From Asaia lannensis NBRC 102526 (GTDB lineage Bacteria; Pseudomonadota; Alphaproteobacteria; Acetobacterales; Acetobacteraceae): a stretch of 64,000 nucleotides of DNA. The notes beneath the pieces were generated by a model, which was given only the letters and a program-made list of their open reading frames with translations, had not been told where the DNA came from and searched no databases. Positions 54,567 to 62,482 of this stretch are shown here, piece by piece. The DNA lies in NCBI RefSeq assembly GCF_024054035.1, contig NZ_JAMXQU010000004.1, positions 186,001-250,000 on the forward strand. Reading direction: 5' to 3'. Position 1 is the stretch's first letter. Each line of letters starts with the position of its first letter. Made by a program: the position numbers and the translations under genes.

Positions 54567-54753
54567 TTCTTCTCGTCTTCCATCACCCAAAACCAGAGGG
54601 GGTCACATGCGCCGTCTGGTGTCTGAGACATACGTTATTTGAGGCCGTCCTGTCATGACGTCAGCTAAATTCTAGTTCAATGACGAAACAATTCACAATA
54701 ACCCACGTTACATCCCGCTGGTTTCGCGCTCATGAATTATGCGGAAATGTCGA

Positions 54754-54779
54754 GGAAACCGTTTTGCTTATGCGCCGTT
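54754..54779 (+). promoter_or_regulatory. EcfG-like stress promoter for the CsbD gene
   Basis: GGAAAC (54754-54759), a 16-nt spacer and CGTT (54776-54779). This is close to the GGAAC-N16/17-CGTT consensus of the alphaproteobacterial general stress sigma factor EcfG. It lies 53 bp before the start codon. Confidence 0.4.
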
Positions 54780-54831
54780 CGTCCTATCGTCACGGATGTT
54801 TTCAAGTCCGTTTGGTGAAAGGATTATGACA

Positions 54832-55125
54832 ATGACCGATGCAGTAGAAAAAAAGGGCGAGGGCCTGCTCGATGAAGCCAAGGGCCGTCTCAAGGACGCT
54901 GCTGGCGGTCTGACGGGTGATTCCAAGCTTCAGGCAGAGGGCAAGATCGATCAGCTCTCCGGCATGGCCCAGCAGGAATTCGCCGATCTGTATGACGATG
55001 CAGAGACGACGCTCGAAAAGGCTACAGCCTTCGTTCAGGATCGTCCGCTGATCTCGCTCAGTGTTGCGATCCTCGTCGGTACTATTCTCGGTGCGCTGTT
55101 CTTCGGTCGCTCCAAAAAGAAGTAA
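54832..55125 (+). CDS. CsbD-like stress protein with C-terminal membrane anchor
   Basis: 97 aa. Residues about 8-45 (GEGLLDEAKGRLKDAAGGLTGD, in part, then KLQAEGKIDQLSG) follow the CsbD repeat pattern. The C-terminal 74-93 segment (SLSVAILVGTILGALFFGR) is a TM helix with small-residue spacing like the anchor of ElaB/YqjD proteins. The start at 54832 is preferred because GAAAGG lies 10-15 bases upstream; an ATG at 54826 is too close. CsbD proteins are general stress proteins of unknown mechanism. Confidence 0.82.
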   Translation: MTDAVEKKGEGLLDEAKGRLKDAAGGLTGDSKLQAEGKIDQLSGMAQQEFADLYDDAETTLEKATAFVQDRPLISLSVAILVGTILGALFFGRSKKK

Positions 55126-55150
55126 GACCAGTACAGAACGAGAACTGGAG

Positions 55151-55180
55151 GGGGATCACAGCGATGTGGTCCCCTTTCTT
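55151..55180 (+). terminator. Terminator after the CsbD gene
   Basis: GGGGATCAC (55151-55159) pairs with GTGGTCCCC (55166-55174), one G-T pair, followed by TTTCTT. Confidence 0.8.
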
Positions 55181-55184
55181 CGTA

Positions 55185-55190
55185 TTGACA
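55185..55190 (+). promoter_or_regulatory. Consensus -35 element upstream of rnhB-ccrM
   Basis: A perfect TTGACA, but no good -10 hexamer at 16-18 nt. It is the only promoter-like element I see between the terminator and the GANTC cluster. Confidence 0.3.
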
Positions 55191-55231
55191 TCATAAAAAA
55201 GTTTATTGGACGTGTCGCAGGGCTTTACAGC

Positions 55232-55275
55232 GCGATTCGGGTGATTCAAAAGCGATTCGTACGACTGTGCGACTC
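55232..55275 (+). promoter_or_regulatory. Cluster of four GANTC methylation sites upstream of rnhB-ccrM
   Basis: GATTC at 55234, 55243 and 55254 and GACTC at 55271. The units beginning 55232, 55252 and 55269 are near copies (GCGATTCG, GCGATTCG, GCGACTCG); the first two are exactly 20 bp apart. GANTC is the CcrM target, so this is a candidate methylation-dependent control region for the methyltransferase's own operon. Confidence 0.6.
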
Positions 55276-55320
55276 GGGCAGTCTGTTCTGTTTTCACTGC
55301 CAGGGAATTTGCAACCGCGT

Positions 55321-55962
55321 ATGCCTGACTATTCTCTCGAATCTGCCAATGGGGCACCGGAAAAGAGGGTGGTCGGTCTCGATGAGGTGGGCCGCGGCCC
55401 ACTTGCCGGGCCCGTTATCGCGGCAGCGCTGGTGTTTCTCACCCCGCCCGATGAGGCCCTGTCTTCCCTGATCGACGATTCAAAGCGTCTGACCGTGAAA
55501 AAACGCGAGGCGGCCTATGCAGCGCTGATGGCTGCGCCCTCAGTGCGTATCGGGCTCGGTGCGGCATCGGTCGCTGAAATCGAAAAGCTCAATATCGGCA
55601 AGGCGTGTCATCTCGCGATGCAGCGCGCTTTGCATCATCTTGACGTCGAGCCCGATCTGGCTCTTGTCGATGGCAATCGCCTGTTTGCCATGCCGTGTCC
55701 GGCAATTGCCATCGTGGGCGGCGATAGAAAGAGCCTGTCGATCGCGGGTGCCTCGATCATTGCCAAGGTCAAACGCGACCGGCTGATGACACGGCTTTCC
55801 GAGCGTCACGTTTCCTATGGCTGGGAAAAGAATGCCGGGTACGGCACGGCCCTGCATATGGCCGGTCTGACAAAGGCCGGGGTTACCCCCCATCATCGAC
55901 GCGATTTTGCCCCCATACGCGCCCGTCTGTCAGGCGCACACCATTCGGCCGGAGCCATATGA
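55321..55962 (+). CDS. rnhB: Ribonuclease HII
   Basis: 213 aa. Cleaves the RNA strand 5' of a junction ribonucleotide in DNA. The active-site motif GLDEVGRGPLAGPV (Asp21, Glu22) is present, with LALVDGNRL (Asp117) and the later SIIAKVKRDRLM. The start at 55321 gives the usual short N-terminus; an in-frame ATG at 55267 would run through the GANTC cluster. The stop overlaps the ccrM start (ATGATG), so the two are coupled. Confidence 0.95.
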   Translation: MPDYSLESANGAPEKRVVGLDEVGRGPLAGPVIAAALVFLTPPDEALSSLIDDSKRLTVKKREAAYAALMAAPSVRIGLGAASVAEIEKLNIGKACHLAMQRALHHLDVEPDLALVDGNRLFAMPCPAIAIVGGDRKSLSIAGASIIAKVKRDRLMTRLSERHVSYGWEKNAGYGTALHMAGLTKAGVTPHHRRDFAPIRARLSGAHHSAGAI

Positions 55963-57050
55963 TGCAGGATTTTCCCCTCGATCAGATCCTGTGTGGTGAA
56001 TGCATCGATACGATGCGTGGACTGCCCGATGCGAGCATCGACTGCATTTTTGCCGACCCGCCATACAATCTTCAGCTTCGTGGCGAGCTGCGTCGGCCGG
56101 ATGAAAGCGTGGTCGATGGTGTCGACGATGCATGGGACAAATTTGCCGATTACGCGACCTATGACAGTTTTACCCGCGAATGGCTGGCGGAGGCGCGTCG
56201 CCTTCTGACGAAGGACGGCACGATCTGGGTGATCGGGTCCTATCACAATGTATTCCGCCTTGGCGCCATCATGCAGGATCTGGGGTTCTGGATCCTCAAC
56301 GATATTGTCTGGCGCAAGGCAAACCCGATGCCCAATTTCCGTGGTCGTCGCTTTACCAACGCGCATGAAACGCTGATCTGGGCTGCACGCGGTCCTGAGA
56401 GCAAATATCGCTTCAACTATCAGGCGATGAAGGCACTCAACGACGACATGCAGATGCGCAGCGACTGGTATCTGCCGCTCTGCACCGGCAATGAGCGTCT
56501 GCGCAATGCCCATGGTCTCAAGCTTCACCCGACGCAGAAACCCGAGAGCCTGCTGCATCGCGTACTTATCGCCTCGACCGTGGTCGATGATATCGTGCTC
56601 GACCCGTTCTCCGGGAGCGGTACGACAGCGGCTATGGCCAAGCGTCTGGGCCGTCGTTTCATCGGGATCGAGCGCCATCCCGATTATATCGAGGCGGCGC
56701 GTGCGCGCGTTGCTGCGGAGACACGTCTCTCCGACGATCAGCTCGCCATCACCCCGGCAAAGCGCGAAATGCCACGCGTGCCCTTCGGCAGCTTCGTCGA
56801 GCAGGGCGCCCTGCCAGCGGGCACCGTCTTGTTCGATCGTCAGCGCCGTGTCAGCGCGACAGTCATGCCCGATGGCAGCCTTGTTTCGGGCTCTCATCGC
56901 GGCTCCATTCACAAGATGGGCGCGATCCTGACGAACGCGCCATCCTGCAACGGCTGGACGTTCTGGTATTTCGAGCGCGAGGGCGAAGTCCTGCAGATCG
57001 ACATCCTGCGTACCGAACAGGCTCAGGCCCCGTTGCGCAACGTGGGCTGA
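55959..57050 (+). CDS. ccrM: CcrM-type adenine-N6 DNA methyltransferase (GANTC)
   Basis: 363 aa. A beta-class enzyme: DPPYNLQL (33-40) precedes the SAM-binding DPFSGSGTT (215-223). The target-recognition region between them includes NPMPNFRGRRFTNAHETLIWA, given in part. The C-terminal RAMA domain (about 275-360) is typical of CcrM. The enzyme methylates GANTC late in the cell cycle in Caulobacter and relatives. The start overlaps rnhB by 4 bp. No restriction endonuclease is adjacent, so it is a solitary regulatory methyltransferase. Confidence 0.94.
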   Translation: MMQDFPLDQILCGECIDTMRGLPDASIDCIFADPPYNLQLRGELRRPDESVVDGVDDAWDKFADYATYDSFTREWLAEARRLLTKDGTIWVIGSYHNVFRLGAIMQDLGFWILNDIVWRKANPMPNFRGRRFTNAHETLIWAARGPESKYRFNYQAMKALNDDMQMRSDWYLPLCTGNERLRNAHGLKLHPTQKPESLLHRVLIASTVVDDIVLDPFSGSGTTAAMAKRLGRRFIGIERHPDYIEAARARVAAETRLSDDQLAITPAKREMPRVPFGSFVEQGALPAGTVLFDRQRRVSATVMPDGSLVSGSHRGSIHKMGAILTNAPSCNGWTFWYFEREGEVLQIDILRTEQAQAPLRNVG

Positions 57051-57364
57051 AGGCAGTTCGCCCGCCCCCCTGTATTCTGCCGGACAGGTCCGGTTTCTGT
57101 CGCTGCCCTGATCGGTAGTCGAACGATCCGGGAGCCAGTACAAAGTCATATCGGCAGGGCCACGCTCTGGGCTTCTGGGTCATGACAGTCAATTGACAAA
57201 GTATTTCGCGCTTCTGTGATGAAGCACTTGCGCAGGTTCTGCGCGTTCCGTCTGCAAGCTCGCAGGCGAATGCTTCATTGCGGCCGGTTTATCCCCGGCA
57301 GGACCGCATATCGTATCGTTCTACCGGCGAGTGTCCGCTGATTTTCGCAAGGCAGATACCGATC
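57051..57364 (+). other. Leader region of the GH3 gene
   Basis: Non-coding, 314 bp. A perfect TTGACA lies at 57193-57198 with a poor -10 near 57216. Downstream, ATGAAGCA (57219-57226) and TGCTTCAT (57269-57276) form an inverted repeat enclosing a CTTGC/GCAAG arm and a GCGCAG-containing stem, so the transcript could form a branched structure. No Rho-independent terminator for ccrM is clear. Confidence 0.4.
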
Positions 57365-59545
57365 ATGGACAAGACTGACGCCTACAAGAATATCCCCTGG
57401 CTCGACCCTGCGCGTGATCCGGACGATCGCGCAAGGGAGGCCACGCAGGCGATGACACGCGAGCAGAAACTGTCATGGGTGTCGGGCCCGATGGCAATAC
57501 CGGCGCAGGGGAAGGAGAAGCCCGAAGGTGCGATCGGTTCGGCCGGATATTTCCCGGCTATGCCGGAGCTTGGAATTCCTGCCCAGCAGCAAAGCGATGC
57601 GAGTCTTGGAATAGGTAATCTCGCCAATGTCCGACCCGGCGACACGGCGACGGCACTGCCATCATCCCTGATGCTGGGCGCGTCTTTCGATCCGGAACTG
57701 GCGCGCGAAACAGGACGTGTCGTCGGACGGGAGGCGCATGCAAAAGGGTTCAACGTGGTTCTGGGGGGCGGGGCCAATCTTCTGCGCGAGCCACGCGGTG
57801 GGCGCATTTTCGAATATATCTCTGAAGATCCGCTTCTGACCGGACATATTGCAGGCGGTTCGGTTGCCGGCATCCAGTCGCAGAATGTCGTCTCGACGAT
57901 CAAGCATTATGCCATCAATCCGGAGGAAACCGGGCGTGTCATGATCAGCTCGGATATCGACGAGAACGCCTTGCGTGAGAGCGATCTTCTGGCTTTCGAG
58001 ATTGCCATCGAGCTTGGCAAGCCGGGCGCCGTCATGCCGGGCTATAATCTCGTGAATGGCACCTGGGCCTCTGAAAATGCTTTTCTGCTGAACGATGTCC
58101 TGCGTCGCGACTGGGGGTATCGTGGTTGGGCCATGTCCGACTGGGGGGCGACACATAGCACGGTCAAGGCGATCCTCTCAGGGCTCGATGTGCAGTCCGG
58201 TGCCAATATCGACCCGGCGCCGTTCTTCGCCGCGCCGCTGGAGGCGGCAATTGAAGGGGGTGAGGTTCCCGAGAAATGTCTCGATCGCGCGATAGAGCGC
58301 CAGCTACGCAGTCTGTTTGCAACGGGGGCCATCGATAATCCTGCCCGACCCGGGGGAGATATCGACTATGCGGCCCATAAGTGTATCGCCCAGCGTGCAG
58401 CAGAAGGCGGGATCGTTCTGCTGCGCAACGAGGAAGGGCTTCTGCCGCTCGCATCAGGCAGGCAGACCATACTGGTTGTGGGTGCCCATGCCGATCGGGG
58501 CGTCCTTTCAGGCGGAGGATCGTCTTCGGTGACGCCTGAAGGAAGTCTGAAGCTAGAAGGAGCCAGTTTCGCCGGACTCTCTCTGGAGAAAGTCTATCAT
58601 CCTTCATCGCCACTTCATGCGATCCGCATGGCAGTGCCCGACGCCGAGGTATCGTACGACGATGGCACCGATCCGGATCGCGCCGTCAGGCTGGCGGCCA
58701 CGGTCGATACGGTGATCTTTTTTGCCGAACTCTGGCGAAGCGAGGGGCAGGATATACAGGGTCTTTCCCTGCCGGATGAGCAGGATGCGCTGATCGCACG
58801 TATCGCGTCGTCGAACAGGCGCACGGTCGTGGTGCTCGAAACCGGCGGTCCCGTCCTGATGCCATGGCGGGACGATGTCCCCGCCATACTCAATGCATTC
58901 TACGCCGGATCCGGCGGTGGAGAGGCTATTGCGAGCATTCTTTTCGGAATAGTGAACCCTTCGGGCCGTCTGCCATTTACGATTCCGCTGAGCGAAAGCG
59001 ATCTTCCAAGACCCGGGCAGATCGATCCGGAGACGGTCATTTCGAATCCGGGTCAGCCTGTCGACAAGCCAGTCGTCCATCGTGACTACACGATAGAAGG
59101 GGCCGATACGGGGTATCGCTGGTTTTCAAGGCAGGGGCGACCGGTTGCTTATCCTTTCGGCTACGGTCTGAGCTATACGCGTTTCGATTACGGAATGCTG
59201 GAAGTCGATGCCGAGGCGCTGATCGCGTGTGTCGCGGTAACCAATACCGGCCCGGTACGTGGGGCCGAAGTGGTGCAGATCTATGCACGGCACGAGGGCG
59301 ATACATCGTTTCAGCCGCGGCTTGTCGGGTTTGCCAAGCTCGACCTCATGCCCGGACAGACCATGAGGGCGACGATCAAGCTGGAGCCGCGTTTGTTTGC
59401 CCATGTGCAGGAGGCGAGCTGGGTTCGTCAGGCCGGTGCGTATCGTATCGATGCCAGACGCGATGCCTTAACACCGCTCGTGGCAGCCACAGTGACCCTG
59501 CCCGAGTGGACGCGCAGCTTACGCCACGATCAGCCAATCTACTGA
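57365..59545 (+). CDS. Glycoside hydrolase family 3 protein (beta-glucosidase type)
   Basis: 726 aa. The GH3 N-terminal domain carries the KH(Y) motif at 180-182 and the nucleophile Asp259 in GWAMSDWGATHS. The (alpha/beta)6 sandwich contains SGGGSSSVTPEGS. A fibronectin III-like domain occupies about 630-720. The substrate is probably a beta-glucoside; the exact sugar is unknown. The start MDKTDAYKNIPWLDP has no signal peptide, unlike many periplasmic GH3 enzymes. An upstream in-frame ATG (57278) would add 29 residues that also lack a signal. Confidence 0.9.
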   Translation: MDKTDAYKNIPWLDPARDPDDRAREATQAMTREQKLSWVSGPMAIPAQGKEKPEGAIGSAGYFPAMPELGIPAQQQSDASLGIGNLANVRPGDTATALPSSLMLGASFDPELARETGRVVGREAHAKGFNVVLGGGANLLREPRGGRIFEYISEDPLLTGHIAGGSVAGIQSQNVVSTIKHYAINPEETGRVMISSDIDENALRESDLLAFEIAIELGKPGAVMPGYNLVNGTWASENAFLLNDVLRRDWGYRGWAMSDWGATHSTVKAILSGLDVQSGANIDPAPFFAAPLEAAIEGGEVPEKCLDRAIERQLRSLFATGAIDNPARPGGDIDYAAHKCIAQRAAEGGIVLLRNEEGLLPLASGRQTILVVGAHADRGVLSGGGSSSVTPEGSLKLEGASFAGLSLEKVYHPSSPLHAIRMAVPDAEVSYDDGTDPDRAVRLAATVDTVIFFAELWRSEGQDIQGLSLPDEQDALIARIASSNRRTVVVLETGGPVLMPWRDDVPAILNAFYAGSGGGEAIASILFGIVNPSGRLPFTIPLSESDLPRPGQIDPETVISNPGQPVDKPVVHRDYTIEGADTGYRWFSRQGRPVAYPFGYGLSYTRFDYGMLEVDAEALIACVAVTNTGPVRGAEVVQIYARHEGDTSFQPRLVGFAKLDLMPGQTMRATIKLEPRLFAHVQEASWVRQAGAYRIDARRDALTPLVAATVTLPEWTRSLRHDQPIY

Positions 59546-59743
59546 GGAAAGGCCTGAAACGGCCCGGACCGGCGGTGTATGGCATAGTCCTTCCGGCCCG
59601 ACAGTGCAGTCAGGCCGGTTTTGCCATCAGGCATTAGTAAGAATCTGGGCGCGGTGCTCGCTCAGGAAGGATAACCCGGTCCAGCAGATTTGCCGGACCG
59701 GCATATGGCAGAACCGTTCAAGACCCTGTCGTCAGGACCGGTT
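59546..59743. other. Gap between convergent genes
   Basis: Non-coding. It contains CCGGTCC (59676-59682)/GGACCGG (59695-59701), a 7-bp stem without T-tract on either strand. Its role as a terminator is doubtful. Confidence 0.4.
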
Positions 59744-60361
59744 CTAGCCGCCGAAACCCAGAAATCCGATATCCGGCTGCGGGTGGCCGCCAGAGACATC
59801 GTAACGGGGTTTGGAGGCGACAGCCATGGCCGCAGCATTGCGACGGCCCTTGCCCTTGATCGTCAGATGGCCGTTGCCCTTGGTATCGGTTTCGATGCTG
59901 GAATGGGTCGTCTCGGTAGCGATGCGGTTATCCGTATCGTAGGTGCGCATCGACAACAGCAGGAACATGATATCCTTGCGGTTCAGATCGATGGCCATAT
60001 CCAGAGGCGTCTGGAACAGGACGTTTTTCGCACTCATATCGGCACCGCGGTTGAGCGCTTCTTTCGCGGCGTTCAGCGAGCCGCGATTGATGGCATCGAA
60101 AAGCGCCTCGGTGGGGTTGAGGTCCACACTGGCGTGTCCGGCATCCTGCTCCTGTGAATCGGCGCCCGGCAGTGCCGACGGCGGCGCAGCGGCTTTTGCT
60201 GCACGACGGGCCTCTGCCTTCTTCTGGGCTTCCTCGGCTTCCTGTTCGGCTTCCGCATCATCGGCAGACTGCGCATGAGCAGCATGCCAGGGCACGAAGA
60301 AAACCGGCGACGCAGCAAGAGCTGCTGTCAGCATCAGCGGGAAGAATCTTGGGACATTCAT
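59744..60361 (-). CDS. Periplasmic ankyrin-repeat protein
   Basis: 205 aa. The signal peptide (MNVPRFFPLMLTAALAASPV, continuing to a predicted cut near AHA-QS) is followed by an Ala/Glu/Lys-rich helix. Two ankyrin-like units (PTEALFDAINRGSLNAAKEA, then FQTPLDMAIDLNRKDIMFLL) are followed by a basic, Gly-rich C-terminus. The start at 60361 is chosen because it begins the signal peptide; in-frame ATGs at 60382 and 60409 are possible. Its binding partner is unknown. It lies just after the von Willebrand-type gene on the same strand. Confidence 0.78.
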   Translation of the reverse strand: MNVPRFFPLMLTAALAASPVFFVPWHAAHAQSADDAEAEQEAEEAQKKAEARRAAKAAAPPSALPGADSQEQDAGHASVDLNPTEALFDAINRGSLNAAKEALNRGADMSAKNVLFQTPLDMAIDLNRKDIMFLLLSMRTYDTDNRIATETTHSSIETDTKGNGHLTIKGKGRRNAAAMAVASKPRYDVSGGHPQPDIGFLGFGG

Positions 60362-60421
60362 GTGACGTCTCGGATGGCGCATGGTTTGACTATAAAGGAT
60401 CGTTAACACGCTGGCGACTCC

Positions 60422-62482
60422 CTATCGGCGGCGAAGCCGGCCTTCACGCCACCAGCCCAGAAAAAGAAGGACGAGCACGCCAACCAGTGCGAGCCAGGAT
60501 GGACAGAGTGCGGTCAGTCGGCTCGATGAGGCAACAGGAACGAGCTGACGCGGAAAGCCGATCCAGCCCGATCCGGTGCTGGGGCCCGAGACGATCTGCC
60601 TGATCTGCGGGATGGCGCTCGCCTGATCTATCCAGCGCAGCGAACCGTGCGACTGGCTTGCGAGAGGAACAAGGATGCTCGATGTCGCACGCAGATCCGA
60701 ATACTCCATCGGGTTGCGCGATGCCTCGGCAGCCGTGGCCATCAGATTGTCTTGCCGGACAGTCCACAGGCCTTCCATCCCATTCGTCGAAACGCTGGCT
60801 GCAAAAACGCCATGGCCCTCAGGGTGAAGCGCGACTTTCGCGATATGGCCATCGGGCGATGTCACGAGCGCCGGGGCATCGAGACGCTCCGTATTGCTGT
60901 GGCGCTCGATATGCAGGCTGTTATCTGCGATTGCCGCGCGCAGCCGGTTTTCCTCCAGATCGGGCTCTTTCATCAGCCAGTGCGACAGCCGTTTCAGCAG
61001 CTCTGCCTGCGGACCGCCTCCGCCCTCGCCACGCGACCAGAGCCAGAGCTGGTCGGACAGAAGAAGGGCGACGCGACCTTTCTGGACCTTGTCCAGAACC
61101 AGAAGAGGCTGCTGTCCGGGACCGTTGAGCAGGGCCGTACCATGAACATGATCCGACCCCAGGGCGCGGTACCAGGGGCCCCAGGGCTGCGGCAGGCCGG
61201 CAGTGACAGGATGGCGTCTGCCCGCTTCTGTAAGCTGGGGTACGAAACGCTCGTCGATGACCCCGCTACTCGGCACATGGGCAGGCAGGATATCGGCCAG
61301 GGGCGTGTCCTGCAGCGTACCGTCCTCGGTGAATTCCGGACCGGCCGTCAGCAGCAGGCCACCGCCCTCGCGCACGTAATCGGCAATATTGGCGAGATAA
61401 TCCTGAGGCAGAATTCCCGCATTGTGGAATCCGTCGAGGATGATGAGATCGAACTGCTTGATCCGGTCCTGGAACAGCTCCTTGATCGGGAACGGAATCA
61501 GGGCGAGATCGGAAAGCGGTGTGCCATCGTCCTTGTCGGGCGGCCGCAGAATGGTGAAATGCACGAGATCGACCGAGGGGTCGGCCTTGAGCAGGCGCCT
61601 CCAGACGCGCTCTCCCTGATTGGGTGTGCCCGATACGAGCAGCACTTTCAGCCTGTCGCGCACGCCGTTGATACGTACGAGCGCATTGTTGTTGCGCGTG
61701 CTGACTTCACCTGCGAGCGGCCCGGCCGTCAGGGTCACGAGCATTTCACCGGGGCGACGGACCGGCACGCTGATATCGACCGGTTCGCCTGACAGCGCGT
61801 CGATGGTGCGTGGCGGCTCTTCACCCTGATTGAGCGTCAACGTGACAGGCTGTTTCGCACGCGCGCCCAGATCGTCCACGACGACCCGTATGGTGGCCTC
61901 CTTGCCGACAAGCGCATAGGGCGGGGCCTGCAATACGCGCAGACGACGGTCCGTTTCCTCACCCTTGCCGGTCAGCAGGACATGGAGCGGCAGGGTCTTG
62001 CCGTCACGCGTGAAGATACGGGGCAGGGCAGAAGGCGTGTCATGCACCATGCCATCGGTCACCATGATGGCACCGCTGAAACGTCCCGGTGGAAAATCGG
62101 CCTGATCGATGGCATCGAACAAACGTGTGCCGTGACCTCCACCGCCCTGTACCGTGAGCGTATGCAGGGTCAGCCCCGGCAGGTCATGGGCCGATTGCTG
62201 CAGGCGCGAGGCGATTTTCTCGGCTGTGTCCAGACGGTTGCGCAGTGCCATCGAGGGGGAATGATCGACGACGAGCAGAACATCCTGAGGAGAGGGTTCG
62301 AAGAACGGGCGGCTCAGACGCGGCCCGCTCAGCCATAGCAGAACGAGCAGGAGGGCCAGAACGCGCGCCACGCTGCCCGGTGCGCGACGCAGTATGGCAT
62401 AGGCACCCAGAACCGCGACGAGCGCTGCAGACGCTTCGAGCATCCAGAGAGGAACGAGCGGCATGAAGGTAAGATGGCTCAT
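60422..62482 (-). CDS. Membrane protein with von Willebrand A-like domain
   Basis: 686 aa. Two N-terminal TM segments (about 10-32 and 38-55) are followed by a VWA-like domain with the MIDAS-type DHSPSMALRN. A central periplasmic region contains a glutamine-amidotransferase-like fold (IILDGFHNAGILPQDYLANI, then GGGLLLTAGPEF). A final TM segment lies near the C-terminus. Such proteins occur with MoxR ATPase, DUF58 and DUF4159 genes in BatA-like clusters. The function is unknown, thought to concern envelope integrity or chaperoning. It overlaps the DUF4159 gene by 4 bp. Confidence 0.82.
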   Translation of the reverse strand: MSHLTFMPLVPLWMLEASAALVAVLGAYAILRRAPGSVARVLALLLVLLWLSGPRLSRPFFEPSPQDVLLVVDHSPSMALRNRLDTAEKIASRLQQSAHDLPGLTLHTLTVQGGGGHGTRLFDAIDQADFPPGRFSGAIMVTDGMVHDTPSALPRIFTRDGKTLPLHVLLTGKGEETDRRLRVLQAPPYALVGKEATIRVVVDDLGARAKQPVTLTLNQGEEPPRTIDALSGEPVDISVPVRRPGEMLVTLTAGPLAGEVSTRNNNALVRINGVRDRLKVLLVSGTPNQGERVWRRLLKADPSVDLVHFTILRPPDKDDGTPLSDLALIPFPIKELFQDRIKQFDLIILDGFHNAGILPQDYLANIADYVREGGGLLLTAGPEFTEDGTLQDTPLADILPAHVPSSGVIDERFVPQLTEAGRRHPVTAGLPQPWGPWYRALGSDHVHGTALLNGPGQQPLLVLDKVQKGRVALLLSDQLWLWSRGEGGGGPQAELLKRLSHWLMKEPDLEENRLRAAIADNSLHIERHSNTERLDAPALVTSPDGHIAKVALHPEGHGVFAASVSTNGMEGLWTVRQDNLMATAAEASRNPMEYSDLRATSSILVPLASQSHGSLRWIDQASAIPQIRQIVSGPSTGSGWIGFPRQLVPVASSSRLTALCPSWLALVGVLVLLFLGWWREGRLRRR

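Noticed and set aside
55267-55320. Upstream in-frame ATG for rnhB
   Set aside because: It would place the N-terminus inside the GANTC cluster and add 18 residues not typical of RNase HII.
59676-59701. Inverted repeat considered as a bidirectional terminator for the GH3 and ankyrin genes
   Set aside because: Only 7 bp with a long loop and no T-tract on either side.
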